Shown in pieces: positions 47,534 through 58,103 of a stretch of 64,000 nt of DNA. The stretch comes from Modestobacter italicus. GTDB taxonomy: Bacteria > Actinomycetota > Actinomycetes > Mycobacteriales > Geodermatophilaceae. A model generated the notes under the pieces. It saw only the letters and a program-made list of their open reading frames with translations, did not search any database and was not told the origin of the DNA. Positions within the stretch are counted from its first letter, which is position 1; every line of letters starts with the position of its first letter. The position numbers were made by a program, and so were the translations under genes. The DNA lies in the NCBI RefSeq assembly GCF_000306785.1, contig NC_017955.1:3162001-3226000 (forward strand). The letters run 5' to 3'.

Positions 47534-49987
47534 GGAGCACCGCCCCGGTGCGCTCGGCCGCCACCGCGATCGCCGCGTCGCGCGCCGCGTTCGCCTCCTC
47601 GCCGGTCAGCGTGCGCTCCGGCGCCCGCAGGGTCAGCGCATAGGCCAGCGACCGGGAGCCGGCCGGCACCGGCGAGCCGGTGTAGACGTCGAAGAGCCGC
47701 AGCTGCTCCAGCAGCTCACCGGCGCCCGCCCGCAGGGCAGCCTCGACGTCCGCGGCCGGGACCTCGTCGGGCACCACCAGCGCCAGGTCGACCAGGACCG
47801 GCGGGAACGTCGACACGTGCGGGCCGACCGGCACCGCGGCGGCCGGGAGCGCGTCGACGTCGAGCTCCATCGCACAGGTACGCGCCGGGAGGTCCAGCGC
47901 CGCGCACACCCGCGGGTGCAGCTCACCGGCGTGCCCGACGACCTGCTCCCCCACCACCAGCTCGGCGCAGCGGCCCGGGTGCCAGGGCGCCAGCTCACCG
48001 GCGCGGACGGTCAGCTCGACCCCGGCGGTGGCCGCCACGACCCGGGCGGCCTGGACCGCGTCGGCCCAGTCGACCGGCCGGCCCGGGCCCCACCAGCCGC
48101 GGGGCTCGCGGTGGCCGGTGAGCGCCACGGCGACGTGCCAGGGCTGGGCCGGCACGGCGCCCAGCAGCGCGGCGAGCGTCTCGTCGTCGGGGCGCCGCTC
48201 GACGCCGGGGACGGGTGCTGGGGTGCGGTGGTCCCCGGGGAACACCGACCCGTGCTCGAAGACAGCCACGTCGCGCTGGCCGCGGGACAGGTTCCGGGCC
48301 AGCGTCGCGAGCAGGCCGGGCAGCAGCGTCGTCCGCAGCGCCGGCTCCTCCTCCGACAGCGGGTTGCGCACCACGACCACCGACCGCCGGACGTCGTCCT
48401 CGGGCATGCCGAGCGCGTCCAGCGCCGCCGTCCCGACGAAGGGGTAGGCCGGGGCCTCGACGTAGCCGGCCTCGGCCAGCGCGCGGCCGATGCTGCGCCG
48501 GCGGCGCTGCCGCTCGGTCAGCCCGCGCCCGGGCGGCACGTTGGGCAGCACGGAGGGGATGTCGTCGTACCCGGCGAGCCGGACGACCTCCTCGACCAGG
48601 TCGGCGGGGTCGGTGAGGTCGGGCCGCCAGGACGGCGGGGTGACCTGCAGCTGGTCCCCGTCGGCGTCGACGGTGGCGCCGACCGCGGTCAGCGCCTCGA
48701 CCACCTGGGAGGTCGGGTAGGCGACGCCGGCGATGCGTGCGGGCCGGCCGGCGTCCAGCGGGATCGCCGGGCGCGGTCCGCGGGTGTCCGGGTCGACCGG
48801 TGCGCCGACGACGCGGGCGCCGCCGTGCTCGGCCAGCAGGGCGGCCGCCCGGGCCAGCGCCACCACGGTGACCTCCGGGTCGGTGCCGCGCTCGAAGCGC
48901 TTGGCCGCCTCGCTGGGCAGCTTGTGCCGGCGGACGGTGCGGGCGATGCCGGTCGGCTCCCAGTGCGCCGCCTCCAGCAGCACGCTCGTGGTGCCGTCGC
49001 CGATCTCGGTGGACGCCCCGCCCATGACGCCGGCCAGGCCGATGGGGCCGGAGTCGTCGGTGATCAGCAGGTCGTCGGGGTCCAGCGCGCGGTCGACGCC
49101 GTCCAGCGTGGTCAGCCGCTCCCCCGCCGTCGCCCGCCGCACCGCGATCGGGCCGCGCACGGTGTCCCGGTCGAAGGCGTGCATCGGCTGGCCGAGCTCG
49201 AGCATCACGTAGTTGGTGACGTCGACGGCGAGCGAGATGCTGCGGATGCCGGACTGCGCCAGCCGGCGGCGCATCCACCACGGGCTGGGCGCGGTCGGGT
49301 CCAGGCCCTCCATCGCGATCATGGAGAACCGGTCGCAGCGGGCCGGGTCGGCGACCTGCACCTGCCAGGCCGGCTCGCCGGACCAGGCCGGCGGGGTGAC
49401 CGCGCCGGGGTCGCGCCAGTCGACGGCCAGCCCGGTGCCGATCTCCCGGGCGATGCCGCGCATGGCCAGGCAGTAGCCGCGGTCGGGCGTCACGTTGAGC
49501 TCGATCACGACGTCGTCCAGGCCGAGCAGCCCGGCGGCCGGCGTCCCCGGCTCGAAGCCGTCCTGGCCGAGCACCAGGATGCCGGCGTGGTCCTCGCCGA
49601 TGCCGAGCTCGCGGACCGAGCAGATCATCCCGTCGGAGACGTGGTCGTAGGTCTTCCGGGCGGCGATCGCGAAGTCGCCGGGCAGCACGGCCCCCGGCAG
49701 CGCCGCGACGACCAGGTCGCCGACGGCGAAGTTGCGGGCGCCGCAGACGATGCCGCGCGGTTCCTCCTCCCCGACGTCCACCTGGGTGTACCGGATCGGC
49801 TTCTTGAAGCCGGTCAGCTCCTCGATCTCCAGCACCCGGCCGACCACCAGGGGGCCGGTGGTCACCGGGGCGCGGTGGACCTCCTCCACCTCCAGGCCCA
49901 GCCGGACGAAGGCGGTGTCGAGCTCCTCGACCGTCGTGCCCGCGGGCAGGTCGACGTGTTCGGCCAGCCAGCCGATCGGGACGCGCA

Positions 49988-49988
<1 letters not shown>
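47526..49988 (-). CDS. pheT: Phenylalanyl-tRNA synthetase beta subunit
   Basis: 820 residues. Domains in order: N-terminal EMAP-type tRNA-binding (about 40-155), B3/B4 editing domain, B5 domain, a class-II-like core, and a C-terminal ferredoxin-fold anticodon-binding domain (about 730-820, VSTFPPVLVDLALVV). It pairs with PheS in an alpha2-beta2 enzyme. GTG 49988 overlaps the pheS stop by one base (TAGTG), so synthesis is coupled. Confidence 0.97.
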
Positions 49989-51115
<1,127 letters not shown>

Positions 51116-51183
51116 TCACCCTTTGGTGTGCTCGGACGGGCCGCCGGGGTGCGGGGCGTGCGGCACGGGTCGATGTACCCAGG

Positions 51184-53436
51184 GTGACCACGACTGAGGC
51201 ACCGGCCTCGACCATCGACCAGGTGCTCCGCACCGGCGGCGTGCACAGCGTCTACCAGCCCATCGTGGAGCTGGACTCCGGCCGTGTCGTCGCCTACGAG
51301 GCGCTCGCCCGCGGGCCGCAGGGACCCCTGCACACCCCCGACGCGCTCTTCAGCGCCGCCCGGTCCGCCGGACGCCTCGGCGAGCTGGACGCGCTCTGCC
51401 GCGCGGCCGCACTCCGCGGAGCGGTGGCCGCGGAGCTCGGCCCGCCGCTGACCGTGTTCGTCAACGTCGAGCCCGAGGTGCTGGAGTCCGCCCCGCTGGA
51501 GGAGCTGCTCGCGATCGCGACCACGGCCCCGGCCGGTCTGCGGGTCGTCGTGGAGATCACCGAGCGGGCGCTGGCCACCCGGCCGGCCGACCTGCTGCGC
51601 GCCGTCGAGCGGGTCCGCGAGGTCGGCTGGGGCATCGCCCTGGACGACGTCGGCGCCGACTCGATGTCGCTGGCCTTCATGCCGCTGCTCCGCCCGGACG
51701 TCATCAAGCTCGACCTCCGCCTGGTCCAGGAGCGGCCCGGCCCGGCCGTCGCCGAGATCATGAACGCGGTCAACGGCTACGCCGAGCGCACCGGTGCGGT
51801 CATCCTCGCCGAGGGGATCGAGGACGAGGCCCACCTGGCCATGGCCTCCGCGCTGGGCGCCAGCCTCGGCCAGGGCTGGCACTTCGGCCGGCCGGCCGCC
51901 ACCGTGGACCACGGGCGCCCGGTCGGCCGGCTGGTGCTGCCGTCGACCGGCGTCCCCGCCGTCGACCCGGACGAGTCGCCGTTCCGCTGCCTGCCCGCGG
52001 GCACCCAGCTGCGGACCGCCCCCAAGGCGCTGCTCATCGAGCTCAGCAAGCACCTGGAGCGCCAGGCGATGCGGCTCGGCGAGACCTGCGTCGTCGCCGC
52101 GACCTTCCAGGAGGCCCGGCACTTCACCCCGGCGACCGCGCTGCGCTACCGCGACCTGGTGGCGCGCACCGGCTTCGTCTGCGCCCTCGGCGAGGACCTG
52201 CCGGTCGAGCCGCTGCCCGGCGTCCGCGGCGCCGCCCTGGCCCCGGACGACCCGGTCCGCGGTGAGTGGGACGTCGTCGTGCTCAGCCCGCACTTCAGCG
52301 CCGCGCTTCTCGCCCGGGACCTCGGCGACGGCGGCCCGGACCTGCAGCGCCGCTACGAGTACGCGCTGACCTACGAGCGGCGCACCGTCGAGCAGGCCGG
52401 CGTCTCGCTGGTCGCCCGGGTGGCCGCGCAGCCCGTCGTCCCCGAGCCGGTCGAGGAGGTCGCCGAGGAGTCTCCGGCGGTCGTCCGCCGCAGCGGGAGC
52501 GCCGACGGCGCGACGCTGCAGGAGATGGTGCTGCAGCGGGCGCTCGCCGCCACGACCAGCGGGGTCGCGATCGCCGACATGACCGCCCCGGACCAGCCGC
52601 TGGTCTACGTCAACGCCGCGTTCGAGCAGCTCGCCGGCCTGCCCGCCGGCCGGGCGCTGGGTCGCAACTGCCGCTTCCTGCAGGGTCCGGACACCGACCC
52701 GGGCGTGGTGGCCCGGATGCGCCAGGCCATCCGGGAGGGCGCGGAGTTCCGCGCGACGCTGCTCAACCACCGCGGCCCCGAGCGGGAGCCGTGGTGGAAC
52801 GAGATCCACCTGGCGCCGGTGCTGGACAGCTCCGGCCAGCTGGTGCAGTACATCGGCGTGCAGACCGACGTGACCGCGCGGGTGACCGCCGAGCGCGAGC
52901 TGCTGCAGGAGCGCGACCGCACCCGCCGGCACCTGGCCCAGATCGAGGAGCTGGCCTACACCGACCCGCTGACCGCGCTGCCCAACCGGCGCCGGTTCGA
53001 GGAGCGGATGGAGTCCGCGCTGTGGCAGGCCCGGCTCGACGGGACCGCCGTCGCCCTGCTGTTCCTCGACCTGGACGGCTTCAAGGCGGTCAACGACGCA
53101 CTCGGCCACGCCGCCGGCGACGAGCTGCTGCAGGTGGTCGCCGACCGGCTCCGCGGCCGGCTGCGCCGCGGTGACCTGCTGGCCCGGCTCGGCGGCGACG
53201 AGTTCCTGGCCGGCCTGGTCGGGCTGGACCCGGCGACCGCCCCCGCGGAGGCCGCCCGGGTCGCCGACCAGCTGCAGGCCGTGCTGACCGAGCCGGTGCT
53301 GCTGGGCACGGAGCGGGTGCGCGTCCGGGCCAGCGTCGGGGTGAGCGTGCACCCCGACGACGGCGCCGAGTTCGGACCGCTGCTGCACCGCGCCGACGCC
53401 CGGATGTACGCCAGCAAGCACCCCGCCGCGGGCTGA
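51184..53436 (+). CDS. Blue-light-sensor-like c-di-GMP protein: EAL-DICT-LOV-GGDEF
   Basis: 750 residues. An EAL phosphodiesterase domain (about 10-250) has YEAL at 38-41, FVNVEPEVLE, EITERAL, ALDDVGADS, KLDLRL and LAEGIEDEAHL, so most catalytic positions are kept. Residues about 265-430 resemble a DICT sensory domain. Residues about 450-565 are a LOV domain with GRNCRFLQG (Cys496) and a closing VQYIGVQTDVT. A GGDEF domain (about 585-750) has GGDEF at 670-674 and an RxxD inhibitory site five residues before it. It should both make and break c-di-GMP under flavin-based blue-light control. GTG 51184 has no Shine-Dalgarno site; the gene is monocistronic with a strong terminator. Confidence 0.92.
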   Translation: MTTTEAPASTIDQVLRTGGVHSVYQPIVELDSGRVVAYEALARGPQGPLHTPDALFSAARSAGRLGELDALCRAAALRGAVAAELGPPLTVFVNVEPEVLESAPLEELLAIATTAPAGLRVVVEITERALATRPADLLRAVERVREVGWGIALDDVGADSMSLAFMPLLRPDVIKLDLRLVQERPGPAVAEIMNAVNGYAERTGAVILAEGIEDEAHLAMASALGASLGQGWHFGRPAATVDHGRPVGRLVLPSTGVPAVDPDESPFRCLPAGTQLRTAPKALLIELSKHLERQAMRLGETCVVAATFQEARHFTPATALRYRDLVARTGFVCALGEDLPVEPLPGVRGAALAPDDPVRGEWDVVVLSPHFSAALLARDLGDGGPDLQRRYEYALTYERRTVEQAGVSLVARVAAQPVVPEPVEEVAEESPAVVRRSGSADGATLQEMVLQRALAATTSGVAIADMTAPDQPLVYVNAAFEQLAGLPAGRALGRNCRFLQGPDTDPGVVARMRQAIREGAEFRATLLNHRGPEREPWWNEIHLAPVLDSSGQLVQYIGVQTDVTARVTAERELLQERDRTRRHLAQIEELAYTDPLTALPNRRRFEERMESALWQARLDGTAVALLFLDLDGFKAVNDALGHAAGDELLQVVADRLRGRLRRGDLLARLGGDEFLAGLVGLDPATAPAEAARVADQLQAVLTEPVLLGTERVRVRASVGVSVHPDDGAEFGPLLHRADARMYASKHPAAG

Positions 53437-53450
53437 CCCAGCCCGCTGCT

Positions 53451-53486
53451 GCCGGCCCCTCCCGCGACCTCGCGGGAGGGGCCGGC
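53451..53486 (+). terminator. Terminator after the EAL-LOV-GGDEF gene
   Basis: A perfect 17-bp inverted repeat (53451-53467 and 53470-53486) with a 2-nt gap at the centre starts 15 bp after the stop codon. It is GC-rich and without a U-tract. Confidence 0.85.
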
Positions 53487-53544
53487 TGCGCGTGCGGGAC
53501 CATCGGTGCCCGCGCCCGGCGCGGGACGGGTCCGGGGAGGTCGC

Positions 53545-54387
53545 GTGGCGGTCGTGCTGGCGCTGGCGTCAGCCGTGGTCTACGGCGCCTCGGACTTCCT
53601 CGGCGGGCTGTCCAGCCGGCGCGCGTCGGTGTTCGGCGTCGTCGTGCTGTCCCAGGCCGTGGGCCTGCTCGCGCTGCTGGTCCTGCTCCCCTGGCTCGGC
53701 GGGCCCGTGCAGCCGGCCGACCTCGCCTGGGGTGCGGCCGCCGGGCTGGCCGGCGCGGCCGGGCTGGTGGTCTTCTTCCGGGCGCTGGCCTCCGGCGTGA
53801 TGAGCGTCGTCGCGCCGGTCACCGCGGTGACCGCAGCCGCGGTCCCGGTCCTCGTCGGCCTGGCCAGCGGCGACAGCGTCACCGCGTGGGCCGCCGTCGG
53901 CATCGCCCTCGCGCTGGTCGCCGTGGTGCTCGTCTCGGCCGACGGCGGCCTCTCCGCGCTGCGGACGGCCCGGCCGGCCAGCCTGCTCCCCGCGCTCGTC
54001 GCGGGTGCGGCCTTCGGCGTCTTCTTCGTGCTCCTGGACCGCATCTCCGCCGACGCCGGGCTGACCCCGCTGGTGGCGGCGCGGGTGGTGTCGGCGGCCT
54101 TCGTCGCCGGCCTGGCGCTCGTCGGCCGGCAGTCGCTGCGGGTGCCGAGGCCGGCGCTGCCGCTGGTGGCGGCGTCCGGGGTGGGCGACATGTCCGCGAA
54201 CGCGCTGTTCCTGCTCGCCACCCAGCAGGGCGGCGCCCTGGCCATCACCGGTGTGCTGGCCTCGCTCTACCCGGTCAGCACCGTCGTGCTGGCCCAGCTC
54301 GTGCTGCGCGAGCGGCTCGGGGGCGCGCAGGTGGCCGGGCTGGTGACGGCCGTGGCGGCCGTCGTCCTGATCACCCTGCCCGGCTGA
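53545..54387 (+). CDS. DMT/EamA-family transporter
   Basis: 280 residues, ten hydrophobic segments in two homologous halves, the EamA plan of drug/metabolite exporters. The first helix begins VAVVLALASAVVYGASDF and the last half ends with ASLYPVSTVVLAQLVLRERL, the conserved EamA closing motif. The cargo is unknown. GTG 53545 is chosen since GGGGAGG lies 5-10 nt upstream; a longer ATG-like reading has no ribosome site. It converges on the methyltransferase gene with a 6-bp gap. Confidence 0.9.
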   Translation: MAVVLALASAVVYGASDFLGGLSSRRASVFGVVVLSQAVGLLALLVLLPWLGGPVQPADLAWGAAAGLAGAAGLVVFFRALASGVMSVVAPVTAVTAAAVPVLVGLASGDSVTAWAAVGIALALVAVVLVSADGGLSALRTARPASLLPALVAGAAFGVFFVLLDRISADAGLTPLVAARVVSAAFVAGLALVGRQSLRVPRPALPLVAASGVGDMSANALFLLATQQGGALAITGVLASLYPVSTVVLAQLVLRERLGGAQVAGLVTAVAAVVLITLPG

Positions 54388-54393
54388 GCGCGC

Positions 54394-55200
54394 TCAGCCT
54401 TGGGCGAGCTGGGTGGCGTAGAGGCAGATGGACGCCGCGACGGAGAGGTTGAGGCTCTCCGCCCGGCCGCGCATCGGGATCCGCACCCGGGCGTCGGCGG
54501 TGGCCGCCAGCTCGGGGTCCAGGCCCCGGGCCTCGTTGCCGAACAGCCAGAGCACCGGGGCGGCCAGCAGGCCGTCGTCGGCGGCCTCGTCCAGCGCCAC
54601 CTCCCCCCCGCCGTCGGCGGCCAGCACCATCGTCCCGGCGGCCTGGACCTGCGGCACCAGCTCGGCCAGCGACGCACCGCGGACGACGTCGACGTGGAAG
54701 AGGCTGCCGGCGCTGCTGCGCACCACCTTGCCGTTGTACGGGTCGGCCGAACCGGACCCGAACACGACCGTGCCGGCACCGCAGGCGTCGGCGGTGCGCA
54801 GCACGGTGCCCGCGTTGCCCGGGTCGGCGAGCTCGGCGAGCGCGACCGCGAGCCGGGGCGGGTCGGTGACCAGCGTGCCGGCGTCCACGTCGCGCAGCGC
54901 GCAGACGGCGACCAGGCCCTGCGGGGTGACCGTCTCCGACAGCGACGCCGCGGCGCGCTCGGTGACCAGGTGCACCGGCACCCGGGTGCTGGCCAGCAGC
55001 TCGCCGTGGGCGACCGCGGCCGCCTCGGTGGCGAACAGCTCGAGGACGGCGTCCGGGTCGGTCTCGGCCTCGGCGAGCGCCTCGGTGACCGCCTGCCGCC
55101 CCTCGGCGAGGAAGGCCCCGGCGTCGTCCCGGCCGGTGCGGCGGGTCAGCTTGCGGGCCGCGGCGACCCGCGCCGAGCGCTCGGTGAGCAGATCGGGCAC
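54394..55200 (-). CDS. SpoU/TrmH-family RNA 2'-O-methyltransferase
   Basis: 268 residues. An N-terminal substrate-binding domain (about 1-100) is followed by the SPOUT knot with ADPGNAGTVLRTADACGAGTV, LWLFGNEARGLDPEL and a final RIPMRGRAESLNLSVAASI. These are the three SpoU motifs. It methylates a ribose in rRNA or tRNA. The position after rplT matches the tsnR-like gene (Rv1644) of mycobacteria. Exact target nucleotide is unknown. Confidence 0.92.
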   Translation of the reverse strand: MPDLLTERSARVAAARKLTRRTGRDDAGAFLAEGRQAVTEALAEAETDPDAVLELFATEAAAVAHGELLASTRVPVHLVTERAAASLSETVTPQGLVAVCALRDVDAGTLVTDPPRLAVALAELADPGNAGTVLRTADACGAGTVVFGSGSADPYNGKVVRSSAGSLFHVDVVRGASLAELVPQVQAAGTMVLAADGGGEVALDEAADDGLLAAPVLWLFGNEARGLDPELAATADARVRIPMRGRAESLNLSVAASICLYATQLAQG

Positions 55201-55235
55201 CTGTGACCTCCGGGTCCGTCAGGGGTGGGCAGACG

Positions 55236-55282
55236 ACGACGCCGTCGTGAGCGGGTCGGGGACCCGCCCACGACGGCGTCGT
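55236..55282 (-). terminator. Terminator of the infC-rpmI-rplT operon
   Basis: A 14-bp plus 7-bp inverted repeat with one mismatch and a 3-nt loop (arms 55236-55257 and 55261-55282) lies 12 bp after the rplT stop on the minus strand. No U-tract follows. Confidence 0.82.
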
Positions 55283-55294
55283 GGGTGCTGCTGA

Positions 55295-55684
55295 TCAGGC
55301 GGCTGCGGCGCCGGTCGCCTCGGGGTTCGCGGCGAGCGCGGCCCGGGCGGACTCCACCAGCGTGGCGAACGCAGCGGGCTCGTTGACGGCGAGCTCGGCC
55401 AGGACCTTGCGGTCCAGCTCGATGCCGGCCAGCTTGAGGCCCTGCATGAACCGGTTGTACGTCATGTCGTTCTGCCGCGCCGCGGCGTTGATCCGGGTGA
55501 TCCACAGCTTGCGGAAGTCACCCTTGCGGACCTTGCGGTCGCGGTAGTTGTAGGTCGCGGAGTGGAGGATCTGCTCCTTGGCCTTGCGGTACAGCCGCGA
55601 GCGCTGGCCGCGGTAACCGCTGGCCGCCTCGAGGGTGGTGCGACGCTTCTTCTGGGCGTTGACCGCCCGCTTCACGCGTGCCAC
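55295..55684 (-). CDS. rplT: Ribosomal protein L20
   Basis: 129 residues, starting [15 protein letters not shown] with the basic N-terminal tail that enters 23S rRNA and including [20 protein letters not shown]. It is an assembly protein of the large subunit. The GTG start is at 55684. The C-terminus has an Ala-rich extension common in actinobacteria. Confidence 0.97.
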   Translation of the reverse strand: MARVKRAVNAQKKRRTTLEAASGYRGQRSRLYRKAKEQILHSATYNYRDRKVRKGDFRKLWITRINAAARQNDMTYNRFMQGLKLAGIELDRKVLAELAVNEPAAFATLVESARAALAANPEATGAAAA

Positions 55685-55718
55685 GTGAGCTCCGTTCTGC
55701 TCGTAGAGGTGGGGGCGG

Positions 55719-55913
55719 TCAGAGACCGAGGAGCTTCTTCATCCGGCCGGTGTCGGCCTTGGAGAGCTCACCGGTGCCGCTGATCCGACGCTTCCGCGAG
55801 CCGGACTTGTACTCGAACTTGTGCTGGTTGTTCTGGTGCTCGGCGACCAACTTGCCGGTGCCCGTGACCTTGATCCGCTTCGCGGCGCCCTTGTGGGTCT
55901 TGTTCTTCGGCAT
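55719..55913 (-). CDS. rpmI: Ribosomal protein L35
   Basis: 64 residues, very basic: [20 protein letters not shown] and the closing [10 protein letters not shown]. Length and sequence are typical. It lies between infC and rplT, the universal order. Confidence 0.97.
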   Translation of the reverse strand: MPKNKTHKGAAKRIKVTGTGKLVAEHQNNQHKFEYKSGSRKRRISGTGELSKADTGRMKKLLGL

Positions 55914-55994
55914 CTCTGGCGTCCTGTTCGTGTCTGCCCGGCGTCGCGCAGCAGTGCTGCGCGACGCGGGTGCGTCGGGTGGTGCCGCCGACCG

Positions 55995-56597
55995 TCAGGC
56001 CGGGGGCGCCTGCTCAGCCTGAGCCGGCTCGTCGTGGGCGGCGTGCTTCTCCTGCTTCGCGGTGCGCCGGGCGGCATCGGTCGCCGCCTGGTTCCGGTGC
56101 GGAGCGATCACCATGACCATGTTCCGGCCGTCCTGCTTGGGGTTGGACTCCACCACCCCGAGGTCGGCGACGTCGCCGGCCAGCCGCTGCAGCAGCTTGT
56201 AGCCCATCTCGGGCCGGGACTGCTCGCGACCGCGGAACATCACGGTGATCTTGACCTTGTCGCCGCCCTTGAGGAAGCGCTCGACGTGGCCCTTCTTGGT
56301 CTCGTAGTCGTGCGGGTCGATCTTCAGGCGCAGCCGCATCTCCTTGATGACGGTGAGCGCCTGGTTGCGCCGCGCCTCACGGGCCTTCTGCGCGGCTTCG
56401 TACTTGAACTTCCCGTAGTCCATGAGCTTGACGACGGGCGGCCGGGCCATGGGCGCGACCTCGACCAGGTCGAGTTCGGAGTCCTGGGCCAGGCGCAGTG
56501 CCTCGCCGATCGAGACGACGCCGACCTGCTCGCCCTCAGGTCCGACCAGGCGGACCTCGGGGACGCGGATGCGGTCGTTGATACGGGGCTCGGTGAT
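55995..56597 (-). CDS. infC: Translation initiation factor IF-3
   Basis: 200 residues from an ATC start. The N-domain begins [18 protein letters not shown], the linker is Lys-rich, and the C-domain has [19 protein letters not shown]. It keeps 30S and 50S apart and monitors start-codon fidelity. ATC at 56597 fits an AGGAGAGG site, and the protein aligns from there; TTG at 56654 or GTG at 56645 or 56636 would add about 15-20 poorly conserved residues. Rare starts on infC are classical for IF-3 autoregulation. An Ala/Gln/Glu-rich C-terminal tail is family-typical. Confidence 0.94.
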   Translation of the reverse strand: MTEPRINDRIRVPEVRLVGPEGEQVGVVSIGEALRLAQDSELDLVEVAPMARPPVVKLMDYGKFKYEAAQKAREARRNQALTVIKEMRLRLKIDPHDYETKKGHVERFLKGGDKVKITVMFRGREQSRPEMGYKLLQRLAGDVADLGVVESNPKQDGRNMVMVIAPHRNQAATDAARRTAKQEKHAAHDEPAQAEQAPPA

Positions 56598-56655
56598 GGC
56601 CTCTCCTCTGCTGCTGCGGTGAGGATCCGCACCCACCCGGACCACCGACGACAAA

Positions 56656-56683
56656 GGCCCCGTGAGCTGGTGCTCACAGGGCC
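56656..56683 (-). terminator. Hairpin in the infC leader, possible attenuator
   Basis: On the minus strand, GGCCC-T-GTGAGC, a 4-nt loop, GCTCAC-G-GGGCC is followed by TTTGT, a terminator-like structure about 60 nt before the infC start. It lies between a candidate promoter and the gene, which suggests leader control of infC-rpmI-rplT. Confidence 0.65.
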
Positions 56684-56882
56684 CACTCGCCGGGTGCCGC
56701 AGCGGCCCGCGGACGGGTCTCTGCGGACGCGACGACCGGACGTGCCGTTCGTCGCGAACCGGGACCTGGGTGCCTGAGCGGCGCCAGGTGGGAGCGGGCT
56801 CCTCTTTGGTGGATGGCCGGGACTGGAAGGATCTCGGCCACCGTGGTTCTCGCGCCTCGATGTAGCGGGGGGAGGCGCGCCT

Positions 56883-56912
56883 ACCCTACAGCGCCGCACC
56901 GGCCCCCGTCAT
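56883..56912 (-). promoter_or_regulatory. Candidate promoter of the infC operon
   Basis: On the minus strand, ATGACG (56907-56912) and TAGGGT (56883-56888, preceded by TG as in extended -10 boxes) are 18 bp apart. It would give a leader of about 280 nt containing the hairpin at 56656-56683. The -35 box overlaps the end of the PH-domain gene. Confidence 0.45.
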
Positions 56913-57403
56913 TCCCGGGGGTACAGCAGGTCCTCACGGGGGACGGCGTGCCGGGCCTGGTGGTCGGCGAGCAGCGCCCGCAGCCCGCGGACGGCGACCA
57001 GCGCGCGCTCCCCGTCGGCCGCCTGGACCGCGGAGACGGCGAGCTCGTCGTCGTTGGTGAGCAGCAGGGTCGCCCACGGCGAGTGCTCGTTGAACCGCAC
57101 CGCCTTCACCGCCGACCAGGGCACCTCGTGGTTCATCAGCACGTTGCGCACCCGCAGCCCGTCGGCGTCGGCGTCCACCCGGGACCTGCCGATGAGCAGC
57201 ACGCCGGCGCCCATCGCCAGGCCCAGCCCCACCATCGCCACCTGGTCGGCGGTCTGGAACGAGACGACGCCGGTGGTCGAGGACTTCAGCAGGACGGCGA
57301 CCACGGTCATCGCCGCGACCAGCCCGGCGGCGGCCAGTGCGGTGATCAGCCGCAGCCGCCGGGGGACGGCGGAGACCGGGCGGGGCGTGTTGTCGGTGGC
57401 CAC
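56909..57403 (-). CDS. Membrane protein with bacterial PH-like domain
   Basis: 164 residues. Two membrane helices (about 20-42 and 52-72) precede a PH-like domain: SRVDADADGLRVRNVLMNHEV, WSAVKAVRFNEHSPWATLLL. This two-helix plus PH arrangement is common for small actinobacterial proteins next to the infC operon; function is unknown. The GTG at 57403 is divergent from the P-loop kinase gene, only 39 bp separating the starts, so their promoters overlap. Confidence 0.82.
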   Translation of the reverse strand: MATDNTPRPVSAVPRRLRLITALAAAGLVAAMTVVAVLLKSSTTGVVSFQTADQVAMVGLGLAMGAGVLLIGRSRVDADADGLRVRNVLMNHEVPWSAVKAVRFNEHSPWATLLLTNDDELAVSAVQAADGERALVAVRGLRALLADHQARHAVPREDLLYPRE

Positions 57404-57442
57404 GCCCCCATCGTGCACCGCCCGCGCTGGCAGAGTGCGGGC

Positions 57443-58057
57443 GTGCAGGTGGAGAGCGGGACGGCGACACCGGCGCGCGGCACCGTCGCGGCCCTCGCCG
57501 ACCAGGTACGGGCGGCGGCACCTCGGCTGGGCGGCACCCGGCTGGTGTGCGTCGACGGGCCGGCCGGGTCGGGCAAGACCACCTTCGCGGGCCGGCTCGC
57601 CGCCGCGCTCGGCGCCCCGGTGCTGCACATGGACGACGTCTACGCCGGCTGGACCCTCACCGGCGGGTTCGCCCGGCTGGCGGCCGGGGTGCTGCGGCCG
57701 CTGCGCGAGGGCCGGGCCGGCGCCGTCCACCGCTTCGACTGGGACGCCGGGCGGTTCGCCGAGGTGGTGCCCGTGCCGGCGGGGCCGGCGCTGGTGGTCG
57801 AGGGCTGCGGCAGCGCGCCCCGGGACGTCGACCCCTACGCCGTCCTGCGGGTGTGGGTGGAGGCGCCGGCCCCGGTGCGGATGGCGCGCGGGATCGCCCG
57901 GGACGGCGAGGCGCTGCGGGGCGAGTGGGTCCGGTGGCAGCAGCAGGAGGCCGCGGAGTTCGCCCGCCAGGACACCCGCGCCCGGGCCGACCTGCTGGTC
58001 GACGGCACCGCGGGGTGGGGCGAGCACGGGTACGTCGTCCTGCCCGGCACGGACTGA
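57443..58057 (+). CDS. P-loop nucleoside kinase-like protein (uridine kinase-like)
   Basis: 204 residues. Walker A is VCVDGPAGSGKTTFAGRLA near residue 37. The following APVLHMDDVYAGW places two acidic residues as in uridine kinase/AAA-like small kinases. A Val-Glu-Gly segment lies mid-protein and an Arg-rich lid (RMARGIARDGEALR) follows. It likely phosphorylates a nucleoside or related small molecule; the target is not evident. GTG 57443 lacks a strong ribosome site. It lies 46 bp before the HemD-like gene on the same strand. Confidence 0.82.
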   Translation: MQVESGTATPARGTVAALADQVRAAAPRLGGTRLVCVDGPAGSGKTTFAGRLAAALGAPVLHMDDVYAGWTLTGGFARLAAGVLRPLREGRAGAVHRFDWDAGRFAEVVPVPAGPALVVEGCGSAPRDVDPYAVLRVWVEAPAPVRMARGIARDGEALRGEWVRWQQQEAAEFARQDTRARADLLVDGTAGWGEHGYVVLPGTD

Positions 58058-58103
58058 CCGACCGCGTCACACGGATGGAACACCGAGGCCGCACCATGGA
58101 GGG

